Positions 46,886 to 55,968 of a stretch of DNA of 64,000 nt are shown here, piece after piece. The notes below the pieces were generated by a model. The model made no database searches and was not told the origin of the DNA. It saw only the letters and a program-made list of their open reading frames with translations. Origin of the DNA: Geomicrobium sp. JCM 19039 (GTDB taxonomy: Bacteria; Bacillota; Bacilli; Bacillales; Marinococcaceae); the NCBI RefSeq assembly GCF_000698145.1, contig NZ_BAXB01000007.1, positions 1-64,000 on the forward strand, in the 5' to 3' direction. The translations under genes were made by a program, and so were the position numbers. How positions within the stretch are numbered: position 1 is the stretch's first letter; each line of letters begins with the position of its first letter.

Positions 46886-47831
46886 GGTTTGCCAACTCCG
46901 TTTTTGCGACTTTATTCTCGAGAACCCCGACTTTATCAATTTCAATTCGAACGACGTCTCCGTCAGTCAAGAAGGTTTGTGGATCGCGTGCAACGCCTAC
47001 ACCTCCAGGAGTTCCGGTTAGCACGACATCGCCTGGTTCTAGCGTCATTAAGTTAGAAAGGAACTCAATGAGTTCTTGAACATCAAACACGAAGTTCGAC
47101 GTATTTGTTTTTTGTCGTTCTTCTCCGTTTACGGTTAGACGAACGTCCAATCCTGATGGGTTATCCAATTCGTCTGAAGTGACGAGCCAAGGACCAAGTG
47201 GTAGGCTTCCTTCAACCGTTTTACCTTGAAGCCACTCAAGGGTGCGACGTTGAATGTCACGATACGTCACATCATTGGCAATGGTGTATCCAGCTACGTG
47301 TTCGAGTGCATCTTCCCTCGATACATTTCTAGCTTTCTTGCCGACAACGAACGCGAATTCTGCTTCGTAATCGAGTTGATCTGAAATCGGGTAGTGAGGA
47401 ATGTCGTCTTGAGGTCCTGTAATTGTGTTTGCGAACTTTGCAAACACGACGGGGTTTTCTGGAAGTTCACGACCCATTTCTTTAATATGTTCGCGATAGT
47501 TGTGCCCAACACAGATGATTTTTCCGGGCTTTCGTACCGGTGCGTCAATCTTTACACTGTCGAACGCATGGATAAGAGGATGTTTATACGCCGCATCTTT
47601 AGACAATGCATACGTGATAGATTCTTGAGCTTTCGAGAGGCTGTCATCAGAACCTTCAATAAATCCTTCCATATCGGCTGGAATGTAGGCTTCAGCTATT
47701 AATTCTGAACGCACTTTGCCTTCGCTTTCCAACAGCGCTTTGTAGGCATAATTCAGATCGACGACTCTTTTGTCTTCTGTAAGTGCTCCGATTCTTGATT
47801 CATTGTTATAAATAAATGTAACGAGTTTCAT
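46863..47831 (-). CDS. Fumarylacetoacetate hydrolase family protein, likely fumarylpyruvate hydrolase
   Basis: The 322-residue protein has the FAH fold. KIICVGHNYREHIKEMG (about 106-122) is the first signature, and DYEAEFAFVVGKKA with Glu metal ligands and TPGGVGVARDP complete the active site. In a gentisate cluster such enzymes split fumarylpyruvate into fumarate and pyruvate, which feed the central pathways. ATG follows GAAAGGGGT. It comes after the YciI-like gene and overlaps the DinB-fold gene. Confidence 0.9.
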   Translation of the reverse strand: MKLVTFIYNNESRIGALTEDKRVVDLNYAYKALLESEGKVRSELIAEAYIPADMEGFIEGSDDSLSKAQESITYALSKDAAYKHPLIHAFDSVKIDAPVRKPGKIICVGHNYREHIKEMGRELPENPVVFAKFANTITGPQDDIPHYPISDQLDYEAEFAFVVGKKARNVSREDALEHVAGYTIANDVTYRDIQRRTLEWLQGKTVEGSLPLGPWLVTSDELDNPSGLDVRLTVNGEERQKTNTSNFVFDVQELIEFLSNLMTLEPGDVVLTGTPGGVGVARDPQTFLTDGDVVRIEIDKVGVLENKVAKTELANHDNKVHS

Positions 47832-47860
47832 GGTTTATGATACCCCTTTCAAAATTAAGT

Positions 47861-48121
47861 TCATGATGAGTAGTTCCACTCTTTGACTTCATAAATGCAA
47901 TCCTCATTGTTCATCGGATCATTTCCGATTAGCGATTTCACGGACTCAAGAGACGCTGCTTTAATCACATAAGCGCCGCCAGTTTGATCAGAAAAAGGTC
48001 CCGCAAAAACTAATAAGCCGTTTTCTTTGAGCTGTGATATGAAATCACGGTGTCCGGCAATGGTATCACCGGAGAAGGAGGGTTTTCTTTCAATCCATAC
48101 AATAAACGTAGACAGATCCAT
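47861..48121 (-). CDS. YciI-family protein
   Basis: The 86-residue product has the YciI/muconolactone-isomerase-like fold: FIVWIERKPSF, a His-Arg-Asp (GHRDFISQL) pattern, GPFSDQTGGAYVIKA and a closing acidic strand. It is the first gene of the aromatic operon. YciI-like proteins often assist ring-cleavage pathways, but the reaction is unknown. The start is near AAGGAG; ATG 48121 and GTG 48124 are both possible and closely spaced. Confidence 0.8.
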   Translation of the reverse strand: MDLSTFIVWIERKPSFSGDTIAGHRDFISQLKENGLLVFAGPFSDQTGGAYVIKAASLESVKSLIGNDPMNNEDCIYEVKEWNYSS

Positions 48122-48156
48122 CACTCCTTAGTTATAATTCATATATAGATAACTTT

Positions 48157-48164
48157 GTTCACTA
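48157..48164. promoter_or_regulatory. Candidate IclR half-site before the aromatic operon
   Basis: GTTCACTA occurs 36 bases upstream of the yciI-like start and again inside the palindrome before the TRAP operon (51710-51717). The same 8 bases at two operons of one pathway suggest a common regulator, the adjacent IclR. Confidence 0.35.
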
Positions 48165-48382
48165 TTTACAAACAATATATAGGTTAATGGAGAATTCGTC
48201 AAATCATTTTTATTAGTGAGCATTGCAAGTAGGGTGGAGAGCAAAGAAGGTGTAGGCTGAAGATGCGGTTGGGAACAGACGTGAATTAGCAGGCGTGAAA
48301 TTTGGATACGATGGGAGTGACACTAGTTAGGTTCCTCGAGCGTCAGAACACGAATGAAATAAAGGAAAGGGGTTTGTAAGAA

Positions 48383-48769
48383 ATGGATCATACAACGTTT
48401 AAGAACATACTCAGTGAATCTGTGAAACGAAATCAGCATGAAGAATACCTTCACTTTATTGACGAATTAAATATAGCAGCGGCACAATGTAAAACAACCG
48501 AGGAGCTTAACCGGGCTGCGGATGACTTTCAAAAATACATGCCGCCGCTCAATAAAAAGCTGGCCGTTACTAATGATTATGAAGACTATATGAATATGAA
48601 AGCGACCTTGTTGGATGTTTTCGTCAATGATCTTAATTATCAATCGGTGTATCTTCTCGTCGAAACGTTGAAAAAAGCAGAGTGTTATGAGCACGTGCAA
48701 ACGTTTATACAGCCGATTGAATATTGGGTCACGGTGATCAAATCAAAAGAAAAGTGTGCCATGGCGTAA
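48383..48769 (+). CDS. Hypothetical protein, 128 residues
   Basis: I do not recognise the family. ATG follows AAAGGAAAGGGG. The soluble product appears all-helical, with AAAQCKTTEELNRAADDFQKY and VETLKKAECYEHVQTFI as amphipathic helices and three Cys. It is encoded opposite to the aromatic and TRAP genes that flank it, and ends at its own terminator, so it may be unrelated to them. Confidence 0.65.
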   Translation: MDHTTFKNILSESVKRNQHEEYLHFIDELNIAAAQCKTTEELNRAADDFQKYMPPLNKKLAVTNDYEDYMNMKATLLDVFVNDLNYQSVYLLVETLKKAECYEHVQTFIQPIEYWVTVIKSKEKCAMA

Positions 48770-48776
48770 ATGAATG

Positions 48777-48805
48777 GCGTGGGAGGATGAGTCCCATGCT
48801 TTTTT
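48777..48805 (+). terminator. Terminator of the 128-residue gene
   Basis: An eight-pair stem GCGTGGGA/TCCCATGC with a seven-base loop is followed by six T. Confidence 0.85.
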
Positions 48806-48810
48806 CATGC

Positions 48811-48845
48811 AAAAAAGAACGGACGTAATCGTTACGTCCATTCTT
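48811..48845 (-). terminator. Terminator of the dctPQM operon
   Basis: AAGAATGGACGTAA pairs with TTACGTCCGTTCTT, three-base loop, then T-run on the minus strand. Confidence 0.9.
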
Positions 48846-48858
48846 AGGAAATGCAACA

Positions 48859-50132
48859 CTAGAGCCAAATACTCGGCAGCCACAGCGTGATTGTAGGTAT
48901 ATACGCGACAATGATTAACACAATTAAGGCGACCGCGATAAACGGAAGAACATACCTCGTGAGCACTTCAAAGCGAACCCCTGTGATGGACGATGTGATA
49001 AATAAGGCAGTACCAACAGGAGGTGTAATTAAGCCAACCGCCATCGTAAGACAGATGATAATACCAAACTGAATCGGATCCACACCGTAGCTTGTTGCAA
49101 CGGGTAGAAGGATTGGAACGAGAATAATGATCGCAGCGATTCCTTCAATAACCATACCAATGACTAATAACAAAACGATACAGAGGAATAAGAATACGTA
49201 TACGTTATCTGTCAATGAAACCATCATCGATGACAGTTGCTGAGGGACTTGCTCGAACGAGAGAACCCAACCGAAGATCGTAGCCATTGCGATAATGAAC
49301 GTAACGATTGATGTAAACTTTGCAGTGTTGAGTAGAATACCTGGAAAGTCAGATAGCTTAATCTCTTTGTACAGAAACATTCCAACGATCAAAGCTAGAA
49401 AGCTTGCTGCAGCAGCAGACTCCGTTGGTGTAACTAGACCTGCGAGAATACCAACGATGATTAGAATTGGAATGAAAAGTGAAGGCAATGCAATAAAAAA
49501 AGCTTTCATGACTTTCTTCGCTTTGACTCGGTCATGTTTTGGGAAGTTCTCTTTTATTGAAATAAACGAAATTAAAATGACAAAACCAATCGCTAGCAAA
49601 ATTCCTGGTATAACACCGCTGATAAACATGTTTCCTATGGATACTTCTGCCGTGACCCCGTAAATGATAAACAGTAAACTTGGAGGAACAATGGGACTGA
49701 GAAGTGACGAAGCGGACGTTAATGCGGCACTAAACTCTTTTTTATAGCCTTCCTTTTCCATTTCTGGAACCATAATTCGGCTCATCATCGCTGTCTGGGC
49801 ATTGGCGGAGCGATAATTGATGCAAGAAACATATTGGTCATAACATTGACGTAAGCCAAACCCCCTCTGAAGTGTCCGACTAAATCTCGAGCAAATTGCA
49901 AGAGTCTCGTCGTAATTCCACCTTTGTTCATAAGCTCGCCGGCTAAGACGAAAAGAGGGATGGCGAGTAAACCATAATTCTGAATACCTCCCGTCATTCG
50001 TTGCGGGATGGATTCGAGCAGTAGGAGATTATCAGTCGCAACGATGTAAGAGACGGTCGATACCCCCAAAACGTATGCGATAGGAAGCCCAATGATTAAC
50101 AAAATGGCAAAAACAACCACAAAAATGATCAT
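48859..50132 (-). CDS. dctM: TRAP transporter large permease DctM (frame broken once in this sequence)
   Basis: The large membrane subunit of a TRAP importer, which uses the sodium or proton gradient. One C restored near 49811 joins two frames into 424 residues, the normal length, and recreates the family motif GSANAQTA before MMSRIMVPEMEKEGY. About eleven helices; the PPVGTALFITSSI motif lies near the end. ATG overlaps the DctQ stop. In this cluster the TRAP system probably imports the aromatic acid used by the gentisate pathway. Confidence 0.9.
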
Positions 50133-50638
50133 TATAAATCCCCCGCTTCCTCTGGTCGATTCAGTTTTTTGACGGTGTATACGATACTTTCGATGCTAAA
50201 TAGCGTCATAATCAACATCGTCACCGGGAAGATCATCATGGGCATCCATAAAGGCATCTCCAAAGAGACGGAAGTTGCTTCCCAAATGCTTGATGACACG
50301 AGCCATTTCCAACCAAACCAGAACCCCATTAAGGAGAAACTAAGAATAATAGCTTGCGTACAAATCTGAACGATGTAATAACTTTTTCTGCTTAACCGTT
50401 CAATGACGAATGTTAAGGAGATCATGTCTCGATTCCGAATGCTAAGCGTTGCACCGAGGAACGTGACCCATACGAGCAGAAACAATGCCAACTCGTCCGT
50501 CCCAACAAGGGGCTGCTGAATCACATAACGGGAAAAGAAAGCTGAGATTGTAATCATGGCGATGGCAATGACACTCAACATGCATACTATTTCAACAACT
50601 TTTGTGATGCCGTGATTGAATTTAGAAAGTACGCTCAC
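50132..50638 (-). CDS. dctQ: TRAP transporter small permease DctQ
   Basis: The 168-residue small subunit has four membrane helices (about 15-37, 52-68, 92-110, 132-152). The conserved FSRYVIQQPLVGTDELALFLLVW motif is recognisable (split by its central Gly). It begins 11 bases after the DctP gene and overlaps the DctM start, so the order is P-Q-M. It links the receptor to the large permease. Confidence 0.9.
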   Translation of the reverse strand: MSVLSKFNHGITKVVEIVCMLSVIAIAMITISAFFSRYVIQQPLVGTDELALFLLVWVTFLGATLSIRNRDMISLTFVIERLSRKSYYIVQICTQAIILSFSLMGFWFGWKWLVSSSIWEATSVSLEMPLWMPMMIFPVTMLIMTLFSIESIVYTVKKLNRPEEAGDL

Positions 50639-50649
50639 ATCGTGCCCCC

Positions 50650-51675
50650 CTAGTTGTCATATTCGGAAATTTCCTTAGCTTTCTCAATGAAATCAGCAAT
50701 GTATTCATGATCTTCACTGTATTGTTCATGGATGTTTTCAGCGACGTTATGAAACTCGTCAAGGTCTTCAATTTCAACGATCGTTCCGCCTTGCTCTTCG
50801 AAATCAATCATCTGCTGCACTTCTCTTTCCATTGCTAGCTGTTTGTTATGTTCAATGGCCTCTTCCAGTGATTCTGAGAAGATTTCTTTTTCTTTATTAG
50901 TGAAGCTTTCATACACTTGTTCATTTAATAAAACTGGCGCTGCCCAGCTCATGTGATTTAATGGTGTAAAATAGTCGCCGATATCGTAGTAGCCATTGTT
51001 CATCATTAAATCAAGGTCGATGTCAATTGCGTCGACAACACCGGTTTGAAAGGAACTATACAAATCAGCTGCTGGAACAGGCGTTGGGCCAGCCCCCGCT
51101 TGTTGCCAAAAGTCAGTGATTGCAGGGCTTGGACTGATGCGTAATGACAGGCCGTTAAATTCTTCAATCGAAGAAAGGGATGTTTCGCTTGAAAGCACGT
51201 GACGCATCCCTGCAAAGAAGTAGCCTTGTCCTGCTACGCCGTCCAACGTATCAAAAAGCTGGTGTGCTTCTTCGGTTGCGCCCATCTTGAAAGCGTCTTC
51301 ATGATCTCTTAAAATAAAAGGCATTGCCCAGGATGCAAATGCTTCCGAGTGACTGTTCAATTCGGGTCCGACGAGAACGGCAAGGTCAATGGAACCGACT
51401 TGCAGTTGTTGGTACATGTCATTTTGCGGCCCTAAAGATCCTTGCGGATAGAAATCAAATGTCCATTTTCCATCAGTGCGCTCATCCGCTCCTTCTTCCA
51501 GCTTTAAGAGAGCTTGGTGCCAGACGTGACCTTCTGGAACGACGTGAGCGCTTACAAAGTTTCGTTCTTGAATTTCATTATTGTTATTGAGGTCAGTCTC
51601 AACTTCAACAGCGCCAGATTGGCAGCTTGCTAATAATATCAATAGAGGCATGAAAACAAGCGCTACTTTTTTCAT
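50650..51675 (-). CDS. dctP: TRAP transporter solute receptor DctP
   Basis: The 341-residue receptor has a lipobox LASC (Cys about 18), so it is held on the outer face of the membrane. The DctP fold (about 40-330) includes HVWHQALLKLEEGADERTDG, VGSIDLAVLVGPELN and GLSLRISPSPAITDFWQQAGAGPTP, where the Arg binds the carboxylate of the solute. It is the first gene of the dctPQM operon, with AAGAAAGAGGTCG before ATG. The solute is likely an aromatic or other organic acid used by the neighbouring pathway. Confidence 0.92.
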   Translation of the reverse strand: MKKVALVFMPLLILLASCQSGAVEVETDLNNNNEIQERNFVSAHVVPEGHVWHQALLKLEEGADERTDGKWTFDFYPQGSLGPQNDMYQQLQVGSIDLAVLVGPELNSHSEAFASWAMPFILRDHEDAFKMGATEEAHQLFDTLDGVAGQGYFFAGMRHVLSSETSLSSIEEFNGLSLRISPSPAITDFWQQAGAGPTPVPAADLYSSFQTGVVDAIDIDLDLMMNNGYYDIGDYFTPLNHMSWAAPVLLNEQVYESFTNKEKEIFSESLEEAIEHNKQLAMEREVQQMIDFEEQGGTIVEIEDLDEFHNVAENIHEQYSEDHEYIADFIEKAKEISEYDN

Positions 51676-51698
51676 AGGTACGACCTCTTTCTTATTAA

Positions 51699-51717
51699 TA
51701 GTGTAATTAGTTCACTA
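51699..51717. promoter_or_regulatory. Candidate IclR operator before dctPQM
   Basis: The palindrome TAGTG-TAATTAGTT-CACTA lies 24 bases before the dctP start, in the gap to the divergent iclR gene. Confidence 0.5.
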
Positions 51718-51844
51718 TAAAATATTATCTGTGATTTAATTTTTTGTCAATAATCAATTATCGTTTAAGCCGTGTCATGCTCAGGCTGCTGATATGTGTT
51801 AAATTTAAAAGAGAGAACATTAGGTTAGGGGGATTTGTTCAAAG

Positions 51845-52618
51845 ATGGAGCGTAAGAAAAAAGAATTGAGCAAAGCGGAGACAATTCAGTCATTAAAAGT
51901 AGGTCTTTCTATTGTGGAAGTAATATCAAAGAAAAACCGCCCGCTAAAATATAATGAGATTCTAAGTGAAACATCGCTATCCAAAAACAATTTATATAAG
52001 TATTTAAACACATTAACGATGCTCGGAATTCTGTATCGGGACGAGTATTCACTAAAGTATTTTTTAGGTCCTAAGCTAGCTGAATATGGCTACCAAACGA
52101 TCAATCAGGAGAATATTTTAGAACACATAACTCCGCATCTTAGGGAAATTAACGACTACTCTAATGAAACACTGTTATATGCGGTTCCTGCCGAGCGCGG
52201 TCCTATTGTTGTTAAGCTCTTAAGTGGTTCTCATACGCTAAATATTGGGGCACAAATCGGTACGTTATTGCCACTCAAGTCAGCATGTGGAAAGTTATAT
52301 TATGCCTATGAAAATGAACAAGCGGATGATTGGGTCGAATACGAGTTTAAACAACTCTCAAAAGAAGATCAAAGTATGCTTAAGAAACAAAAACCTCAGA
52401 TCATCCAACAAAGAATAACGTTTGCAAATGAACCGATTGCTCCCGGCGTTTCATCACTTGCTGTACCGATTTTAGACTTTCGATCACAGCTTCTCGGTAC
52501 AGTAATCATGGTTGGGTTTAAGGATCGAATTCCATCGTCGCTAGATGATCATTTAGCAGAGTATTTGCAAAGAAAAGGACGGGAAATGTCAGAAATATTA
52601 GGTGGGGACGGAGAATAA
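51845..52618 (+). CDS. IclR family transcriptional regulator (aromatic/TRAP cluster)
   Basis: The 257-residue regulator has the winged helix (about 15-75, LKYNEILSETSLSKNNLYKYLNTL split by family residues) and the effector domain with ACGKLYYAY and the closing ISSLAVPILDFRSQLLGTV-type motif. ATG follows TTAGGGGGAT. It is divergent from dctPQM, with a palindrome in the shared control region. By position it controls uptake and perhaps the aromatic operon. Confidence 0.88.
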   Translation: MERKKKELSKAETIQSLKVGLSIVEVISKKNRPLKYNEILSETSLSKNNLYKYLNTLTMLGILYRDEYSLKYFLGPKLAEYGYQTINQENILEHITPHLREINDYSNETLLYAVPAERGPIVVKLLSGSHTLNIGAQIGTLLPLKSACGKLYYAYENEQADDWVEYEFKQLSKEDQSMLKKQKPQIIQQRITFANEPIAPGVSSLAVPILDFRSQLLGTVIMVGFKDRIPSSLDDHLAEYLQRKGREMSEILGGDGE

Positions 52619-52652
52619 AAAGAGAAGCCGAGGTAAGACGGCTTCTCTTTTT
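52617..52652. terminator. Terminator after iclR
   Basis: A perfect 14-bp stem (AAAAAGAGAAGCCG with its complement), eight-base loop and T-rich end; it can also act for the minus-strand pseudogene. Confidence 0.92.
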
Positions 52653-52717
52653 ATGGAAATAGATGTCTTGAAATGGGAGGTTGATGTATGACGTGTTGTA
52701 TATTTGTATGGAAATCG

Positions 52718-53281
52718 CTAGTAAGACATTACCCATTCCGGTATCCACAAAATAGCCTGAGGGAAAAAGGTAATGAACAAAGCTACGATGAAAGCTACAA
52801 GCAGGAGTGGCATAATTGTAACAATGAGTCGTTCAAGCTTAACCTCACCTACGGATGAGGCGATGAAAAGTCCTGTGCCGATAGGTGGCGTCAAACTTCC
52901 AATTACAACAACAAGACACATAATTACCCCGAAGTGTACGAGATCGATTCCGAATGTAGAGTCAAAGGGGGCAAGGATTTGTGTCAGAATGATTAGTACT
53001 GCTATCCTATCTATGACCATACCGATTAGGAGCAAAAATGCAATTGCCAATAGAAGAAATACGATTGGATTTTCAGTTACGGTGACCATCTAGTCCGTAA
53101 TCATTTGTGGAATTTGTCCAAACGTTATGGCAACTCCTAATACGTCTGCAGTTGCGATTAGTGATGGAATAATCGCAGTAGCAATCCCTGACTTTACGAG
53201 TATAATAGGGAAGTCCCAGAATTTAAGGGGGTCTTTTTCTGTTTTAAGAGAATAGGTTACTTGATCAATGCCACATTTCAT
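52718..53281 (-). pseudogene. Truncated dctM remnant with internal stop
   Basis: Only about the last 185 residues of a second DctM are left, starting KDPLKFWDFPIILVKSG and including IGSLTPPIGTGLFIASS. The frame is cut by TAG at 53090-53092 without a shift, so it is a nonsense mutation, not a deletion artefact. No upstream half and no partner P or Q genes exist. It is most like a leftover of a lost TRAP system. Confidence 0.85.
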
Positions 53282-53452
53282 TTAAGGCAATAGATAAAGA
53301 TAAACGGATGCTGACTGTATGTGTTAGAGTGAATCCCTTCGTTTCATGGTAAATTATTCAAAATGCACCATGTAGTATGAAAAGAAAAAGTTGCTTGATC
53401 GCATAATTTTGTATACCCTAGAAATAATGAAAACATCGCCAAAAGGGGTATT

Positions 53453-54199
53453 ATGAAAGAGCTAAATGTAAAAGCCAATCGTAGCATCGAAAGGGCATTT
53501 CAAGTGCTCAACTGTTTCTCGTTAGAAGAAAGTGAGCTTTCTATAGGAGATTTTGTAGCGAAAACGGATCTTTCCAGAGCAACACTGTACCGTATTATAA
53601 AGACCATGCAAGACGTGAATTACATTCAATATGATCCGGCGAGTGATAAGTATCGATTATCGATTAAGTTTTATCAATTGGGAATTATCGCCTCTTCGGA
53701 TATTGCTATTCAAAAGCAAGTAGCGCCATATATGGATGAGCTTTTTAAAGAAACAAAGAATACAATTCTTTTAGCGGCACTACGAGACAAGCAGCTCATC
53801 TATTTGGATAAAAGAGAGAGTGAAGAAGGACTTAAAATCAGCTCAAAAGTCGGTAAGATTCGAGAGCCGGATTATGGATTATTAGGGAAGACAATTATTG
53901 GAGCGCTGCCGGACGATGAACAGCAGACGTTGATTGACCACTTGAGCCTCGTACGAAATAAAGAGGAAATAGATCATTTAAATGTAAAGATTCAGCAAGT
54001 GAAAAATCAAGATTATTTATATATGATCAACGAAACCACTCAAGGTGTTTCTGGCATTGCAGTTCCTATTAGAGCGCAATTTACGATGAGTATCGGTGTT
54101 CTATTTCCATCGTTCCAAATTGATGAGAAGAGAAAAAAGGAAATCATCAATAGAATGTTGGAATTTGCTAAAGAGATTACTAAAATCTTAAATAACTAA
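53453..54199 (+). CDS. IclR family transcriptional regulator (flavoprotein/TAXI operon)
   Basis: The 248-residue regulator has an N-terminal winged helix (about 10-70, IGDFVAKTDLSRATLYRIIKT) and the effector domain (about 85-240) closing with GVSGIAVPIRAQFTMSIGVLFP. ATG follows AAAAGGGGT. It stands immediately before the flavoprotein and TAXI-TRAP genes, separated by a terminator and a palindrome. It is a different type from the IclR at 51845, with little identity beyond the fold. Confidence 0.88.
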   Translation: MKELNVKANRSIERAFQVLNCFSLEESELSIGDFVAKTDLSRATLYRIIKTMQDVNYIQYDPASDKYRLSIKFYQLGIIASSDIAIQKQVAPYMDELFKETKNTILLAALRDKQLIYLDKRESEEGLKISSKVGKIREPDYGLLGKTIIGALPDDEQQTLIDHLSLVRNKEEIDHLNVKIQQVKNQDYLYMINETTQGVSGIAVPIRAQFTMSIGVLFPSFQIDEKRKKEIINRMLEFAKEITKILNN

Positions 54200-54202
54200 T
54201 TC

Positions 54203-54228
54203 AAAAACCGCCAAACGAGCGGTTTTTT
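54203..54228 (+). terminator. Terminator after iclR
   Basis: AAAAACCGC pairs with GCGGTTTTT across a seven-base loop, with a run of six T. Confidence 0.9.
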
Positions 54229-54315
54229 AATTTTTTGGAAGCGATAACATTTTTATTGACTTCTATTCTTTTATTTACTATTATGGAAGCAATAGTTCAT
54301 AGAGTAATCTTTAAG

Positions 54316-54328
54316 TTCACCTAGTGAA
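54316..54328. promoter_or_regulatory. Candidate IclR operator before flavoprotein operon
   Basis: The palindrome TTCAC-CTA-GTGAA stands 17 bases before the flavoprotein start. It shares TTCAC/GTGAA with the sites near 48157 and 51710. Confidence 0.45.
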
Positions 54329-54344
54329 TAACTGGAGGGGTTTT

Positions 54345-55946
54345 GTGCATACGGATGTTTTAGTTGTTGGCGGCGGGGTTAGTGGTTTACGTGCTGCTAT
54401 ACAAGCAAGTGTAGAAGGAGCAAAAGTAACGTTAATAAATAAAGGCTCAATAGGAATTGGGAGTGAAACCGCGTATCTTGATCATTTAATTGAACTGACA
54501 GTCGTCGGTGTTAGTGAAACGAAGAACGATGAGAAGCTATACGCGAAGGATTTAATTGACTTTGGGAGGAATGTTAATGACGAAAATCTCGTAAATACGT
54601 TTGTTTCAAATTCAAATGTAGAGTATCAATATATCGAGGCTTTAGGCGTTCCGATGGAAAAGATTGACCAGACATACCCTAGTCACCGAGCACCGAGGTT
54701 AATTAAGGGCATTGGACATTTTGGTCAAAATCTCTTAAGTCGATTAAAAAATGAAGCGATTACAAAGGGTGTTAACATCATAGAAAACGCAACCTTATAT
54801 GATGTAAAGGATGAAGAGGACTGTCGAATCGCATACATAGGGTTAAAGGCAAAAGGAATTGTTACTGACCTGCGCATGCAATTCTCTAGCCTAGTTCTTG
54901 CGACAGGTGGTGGCGGAAGGCTTTTCTCAATTAGTACCAATCCTGGAGGATCGACAGGGGATGGGGTTGCGTTGGCGCTGAAATTAGGGGCGAAGGTTAC
55001 AAACTTGGAATTCTTGCATTTTCTCCCTCTCATCGTGAATCCAATTAAAGGTTACTATCTTACAAGTGCAGTGTTTACAAAAGGTTATTTGAAAAATTCT
55101 TTAGGTGAAGAGTACATTCCGAGTTATCCTTCTGGTCATCAGAGTATGGAGCCTGCGGAACTACAAGGGTATCTATTATTGGATGCATGCATGTGGATTC
55201 AAAAACAAATTCATATGAATAATGTAACTGAAAATAATGGAGTTTATTGGGATGGAAGGCACTTAGAGGCGGAAATTGTCAATAGAATTCCAAATAGTTA
55301 TAAAAAACTAAAGGAACGTGGCTTAGATCTCCTAAAGGAAGCCGTTGAAGTGAGTACAGGTTGCCATCAATTGTTGGGAGGAGTACAAATTGATAGTTCA
55401 GGCTCTACAAGTGTTCCGTGGCTGTTTGCAGCAGGAGAAGTAGCAGGAGGGTTTCACGGAGCTGAAAGGCTTATGGGAACGGGTGTTATGGATGGTCTTG
55501 TTTTTGGAGCGAGATCAGGTTCCTCTGCAGCAACATTTGCAAAGGAAGTACAAAAGATCCCTGGAAATGAAAATGAACAAATGAAGGTAGAACAACTTAA
55601 GCTAGATTTGGACGTACCCGATATTAAAAAAAGGGTTCAAAAAAAGATGGATCACATCTTAATTACGAAAAATAAAGAAAGACTAATGGATACACGCAAA
55701 GAGATAAGCGAGATATATGAACAGTTATTGAACATCCAAATATTGGATCTTCCTATCGATCAGCGTTTAGCGTTGGGTGAGTGTAAGAATCTGGTGTTGT
55801 TATCACTCGCCTATATTGAAGTATCCATACAGAGAAAAGAGACAAGAGGAAGCTTTATTCGAAGTGATTATCAATTAAAAGATGAAGAAAGTAAACCGTC
55901 ATTTGTTCAATTGATCAGCAACAATGAATTTCAAGTAAATATTTGA
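54345..55946 (+). CDS. FAD-binding oxidoreductase, fumarate reductase/succinate dehydrogenase flavoprotein-like
   Basis: GTG 54345 follows TGGAGGGG; the earlier in-frame ATG precedes that element. The 533-residue protein has the FAD fold GGGVSGLRAAIQA (about 9-21), LVLATGGGGRLF, TNPGGSTGDGVALALKLGA, and the late FAAGEVAGGFHGAERLMGTGVMDG, all features of the fumarate-reductase flavoprotein family. The C-terminal RKETRGSFIRSDY matches that family's substrate Arg region. It lacks a signal peptide and there is no iron-sulphur partner gene, so it acts as a soluble dehydrogenase or reductase on an unknown acid, probably the solute imported by the TAXI-TRAP next to it. Confidence 0.85.
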   Translation: MHTDVLVVGGGVSGLRAAIQASVEGAKVTLINKGSIGIGSETAYLDHLIELTVVGVSETKNDEKLYAKDLIDFGRNVNDENLVNTFVSNSNVEYQYIEALGVPMEKIDQTYPSHRAPRLIKGIGHFGQNLLSRLKNEAITKGVNIIENATLYDVKDEEDCRIAYIGLKAKGIVTDLRMQFSSLVLATGGGGRLFSISTNPGGSTGDGVALALKLGAKVTNLEFLHFLPLIVNPIKGYYLTSAVFTKGYLKNSLGEEYIPSYPSGHQSMEPAELQGYLLLDACMWIQKQIHMNNVTENNGVYWDGRHLEAEIVNRIPNSYKKLKERGLDLLKEAVEVSTGCHQLLGGVQIDSSGSTSVPWLFAAGEVAGGFHGAERLMGTGVMDGLVFGARSGSSAATFAKEVQKIPGNENEQMKVEQLKLDLDVPDIKKRVQKKMDHILITKNKERLMDTRKEISEIYEQLLNIQILDLPIDQRLALGECKNLVLLSLAYIEVSIQRKETRGSFIRSDYQLKDEESKPSFVQLISNNEFQVNI

Positions 55947-55968
55947 AAATCTGAAAGGGGTTAAGAGA

